NCBI GenBank assembly: GCA_030152405.1
Contig: JASLJL010000025.1
Span: forward strand, 1-6,146
Direction: 5' to 3'
DNA from: Gordonia sp. (in: high G+C Gram-positive bacteria)
GTDB taxonomy: Bacteria > Actinomycetota > Actinomycetes > Mycobacteriales > Mycobacteriaceae
Length of the DNA stretch: 6,146 bases
Part shown: positions 4,894-6,146 of the stretch, piece after piece
Layout of the letters: every line of letters starts with the position of its first letter
Numbering within the stretch: the first letter of the stretch is position 1
Translations under genes and position numbers: made by a program
Notes under the pieces: model-generated
The model's input: only the letters and a program-made list of their open reading frames with translations
What the model was told of the DNA's origin: nothing
Database searches by the model: none

Positions 4894-6146
4894 TGCTTGC
4901 CGGAATGTCGCTCGGCACGGAGCTCAAGCGGTTCTCCAAGGGGGCGATGCCGCGTATCGCGATCGCCACCGTCGTCCTGATGCCGCTGCTGTACGGCGCC
5001 ATGTACCTGTGGGTGTTCTGGAATCCGTTCGACGAGGTCGCGAAAGTGCCCGTCGCGCTGGTCAACGAGGACGCCGGAGCATCTGCGCAGGGCAAACAGC
5101 TCAACGCGGGTGACCAGGTCGAAGAGCAGCTCGTCGCATCCGGCCAGCTCGGTTTGAACGTGACGGACGCGGCCGACGCCGCGGACGGCCTCGAACACGG
5201 TCGCTACTACTTCACGATCACGATCCCCAAGGACTTCAGCTCCTCGATCGCGTCGGCCACGTCGAAGAATCCGCACAAGGCGCAGGTCGAATTCAAGTTC
5301 AACGACGCCAACAGCTATCTGGCCGGAATCATCGGTCAGAACGCGGCGGCGCAGGTCACGGCCACTCTGAACGACAAGATCGGACAGCAGGCCGTCGACC
5401 AGGTGCTCGTGGGTCTGACGTCCGCGGGTGCGGGTCTCACGAAGGCGGCTGACGGAGCCGATCAACTGGCGACGGGACTGGGCACCGCGAACGACGGTGC
5501 GCAGAAGCTCGCCGCCGGGGCCGACGAGTTGGCCGACAACATGGTCACCGCGCGCGACGGTTCGGCGAAGCTCGCCGACGGGGCGGGCCAGTTGGCGACC
5601 GGTATCAACTCCGCGGCCGGGCCGTTGAAGACCACGCTCGCGCAGGTGTCGGCATCCGGCATCAAGCCGACGCAGTACGCGTCGGACGCCGCCCGACTGA
5701 CGCGCGACATGTCGAGCGTTCTGGACGTCGTGGGGCAGGTCGGGGCAGGCCAGTCCCAGGCCGAGCAGGCGCTCACCGGTGTGATGAGGCAACTGCGGAG
5801 CAGCAGCGACCCTACGGCTCGCGCTCTGGCGAACTCGCTCAAGCCCGTGCAGGGTTTCCTGCGGACGCAGGGCGTCGACCCGGAGACCACACAGCGCGTC
5901 GACAACCTGGCGCAGCAGTCGCGCGCCTTGTCCGCGCAGCTGGGCGATAAGAACTCCGGTCTGCTCAGCATGCTGACGATGCTCGAGAACGGTCAACTGG
6001 CGGGCAAGATCGGTCAGCTCACCGATGGTGCGAATCAGCTGGCGGAGGGATCGGCTGCGCTCAACTCGGGTCTGATTCAGCTCACGGACGGCAGCCGTCA
6101 GCTCGCGACCGGGGCGGGCGAACTCGCCGAGGGCACGCCGAAACTC
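4893..6146 (+). CDS. YhgE/Pip-family membrane protein (5' part, runs off the window)
   Basis: The frame is open for 418 codons to the window end. GGAGAGGGG (4876-4884) lies 8 nt before the ATG, which overlaps the previous stop. A short cytoplasmic start is followed by one membrane helix (about 22-43), running into YLWVFWNPFDEVAKVPVALV and NED (58-60), the hallmark of YhgE/Pip proteins. A large extracytoplasmic region follows: a globular part (about 50-175), then Gly/Leu heptads (181-237), a helical linker, and a second heptad block (374 to the edge). Family members usually end in several more membrane helices of the ABC-2 type, which would lie beyond the window. Relatives include the lactococcal phage infection protein and YueB, the SPP1 phage receptor and type VII secretion component of Bacillus. 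The pairing with an ABC-like protein suggests an envelope transport or scaffolding complex; the substrate is unknown. Confidence 0.88.
   Translation, partial: MLAGMSLGTELKRFSKGAMPRIAIATVVLMPLLYGAMYLWVFWNPFDEVAKVPVALVNEDAGASAQGKQLNAGDQVEEQLVASGQLGLNVTDAADAADGLEHGRYYFTITIPKDFSSSIASATSKNPHKAQVEFKFNDANSYLAGIIGQNAAAQVTATLNDKIGQQAVDQVLVGLTSAGAGLTKAADGADQLATGLGTANDGAQKLAAGADELADNMVTARDGSAKLADGAGQLATGINSAAGPLKTTLAQVSASGIKPTQYASDAARLTRDMSSVLDVVGQVGAGQSQAEQALTGVMRQLRSSSDPTARALANSLKPVQGFLRTQGVDPETTQRVDNLAQQSRALSAQLGDKNSGLLSMLTMLENGQLAGKIGQLTDGANQLAEGSAALNSGLIQLTDGSRQLATGAGELAEGTPKL
5454..5606 (+). repeat. Heptad repeat block 1 within the YhgE/Pip protein
   Basis: Glycine recurs every seven residues at 188, 195, 202, 209, 223, 230 and 237 (Asn at 216). 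Leu, mostly four residues after a glycine, lies at 192, 206, 213, 227 and 234. The unit is roughly G-A-x-x-L-A-x. This predicts a long helical, probably coiled stalk outside the membrane. Confidence 0.8.
6012..6146 (+). repeat. Heptad repeat block 2 within the YhgE/Pip protein
   Basis: The same pattern returns with glycines at residues 379, 386, 393, 400, 407 and 414 and leucines at 376, 383, 390, 397, 404 and 411, without interruption to the window edge. Pairing of this block with block 1 as an antiparallel coil is plausible, since about 135 residues of different composition separate them. Confidence 0.78.

Noticed and set aside
4863..5996. Long open frame (377 codons) on the minus strand
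   Set aside because: It lies opposite the YhgE/Pip gene, is extremely Arg-rich with no recognisable domain, and is explained by the GC-rich codons of the real plus-strand gene.
5570..6140. Possible tandem DNA repeats near the end of the window
   Set aside because: The similarity comes from the protein-level heptads of the YhgE/Pip protein with varied codons; spacing and sequence do not fit CRISPR or a mobile element.

Overview
The window is a 6.1-kb piece of a high-GC actinobacterial chromosome. GC-rich third codon positions, GTG starts, two apparently leaderless promoters, and a DUF5313-type small membrane protein point to the Mycobacteriales (Gordonia, Rhodococcus, Tsukamurella or a relative). 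The genus is an inference. I see no mobile element, CRISPR array, tRNA or rRNA, and genes fill almost all of the sequence.

Layout. (1) Positions 1-1099: the tail of an unidentified upstream gene overlaps, or nearly overlaps, a Rieske non-heme iron oxygenase alpha subunit. A strong GC-rich hairpin at about 1104-1149 separates it from the converging minus-strand genes. (2) Positions 1163-2109, minus strand: a ridA-like gene is followed by a MarR-family regulator, probably one operon. Its promoter lies in an AT-richer divergent intergenic region (2110-2263) with a palindromic candidate operator in the promoter spacer. (3) Positions 2264-3133, plus strand: a secreted SGNH/GDSL hydrolase with signal peptide and six cysteines. 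(4) Positions 3137-3592, minus strand: an OhrR-like, one-cysteine MarR regulator whose stop codon lies 3 nt from that of the hydrolase. It diverges from a DUF5313-like two-helix membrane protein (3697-4086). Repeated GCGCTATT/AATAGCGC half-sites between the two form near-perfect palindromes. (5) Positions 4195-6146, plus strand: an ABC-type nucleotide-binding protein with degenerate catalytic motifs overlaps the start of a large YhgE/Pip-family membrane protein, which runs off the window.

How the genes may work together. The window reads as several small neighbouring units, not one pathway. The two MarR regulators each sit beside a likely target promoter. The OhrR-like protein would sense organic peroxide or another oxidant through its N-terminal Cys and control itself and the DUF5313 gene; no ohr peroxidase gene is visible. 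The ABC/YhgE pair is probably one envelope-associated complex. It is the least understood part, because the nucleotide-binding protein lacks most residues needed for ordinary ATP hydrolysis. I did not find a clearly new defence or biosynthetic system. The best leads are the degenerate ABC/YhgE pair and the multi-operator region of the orphan OhrR.
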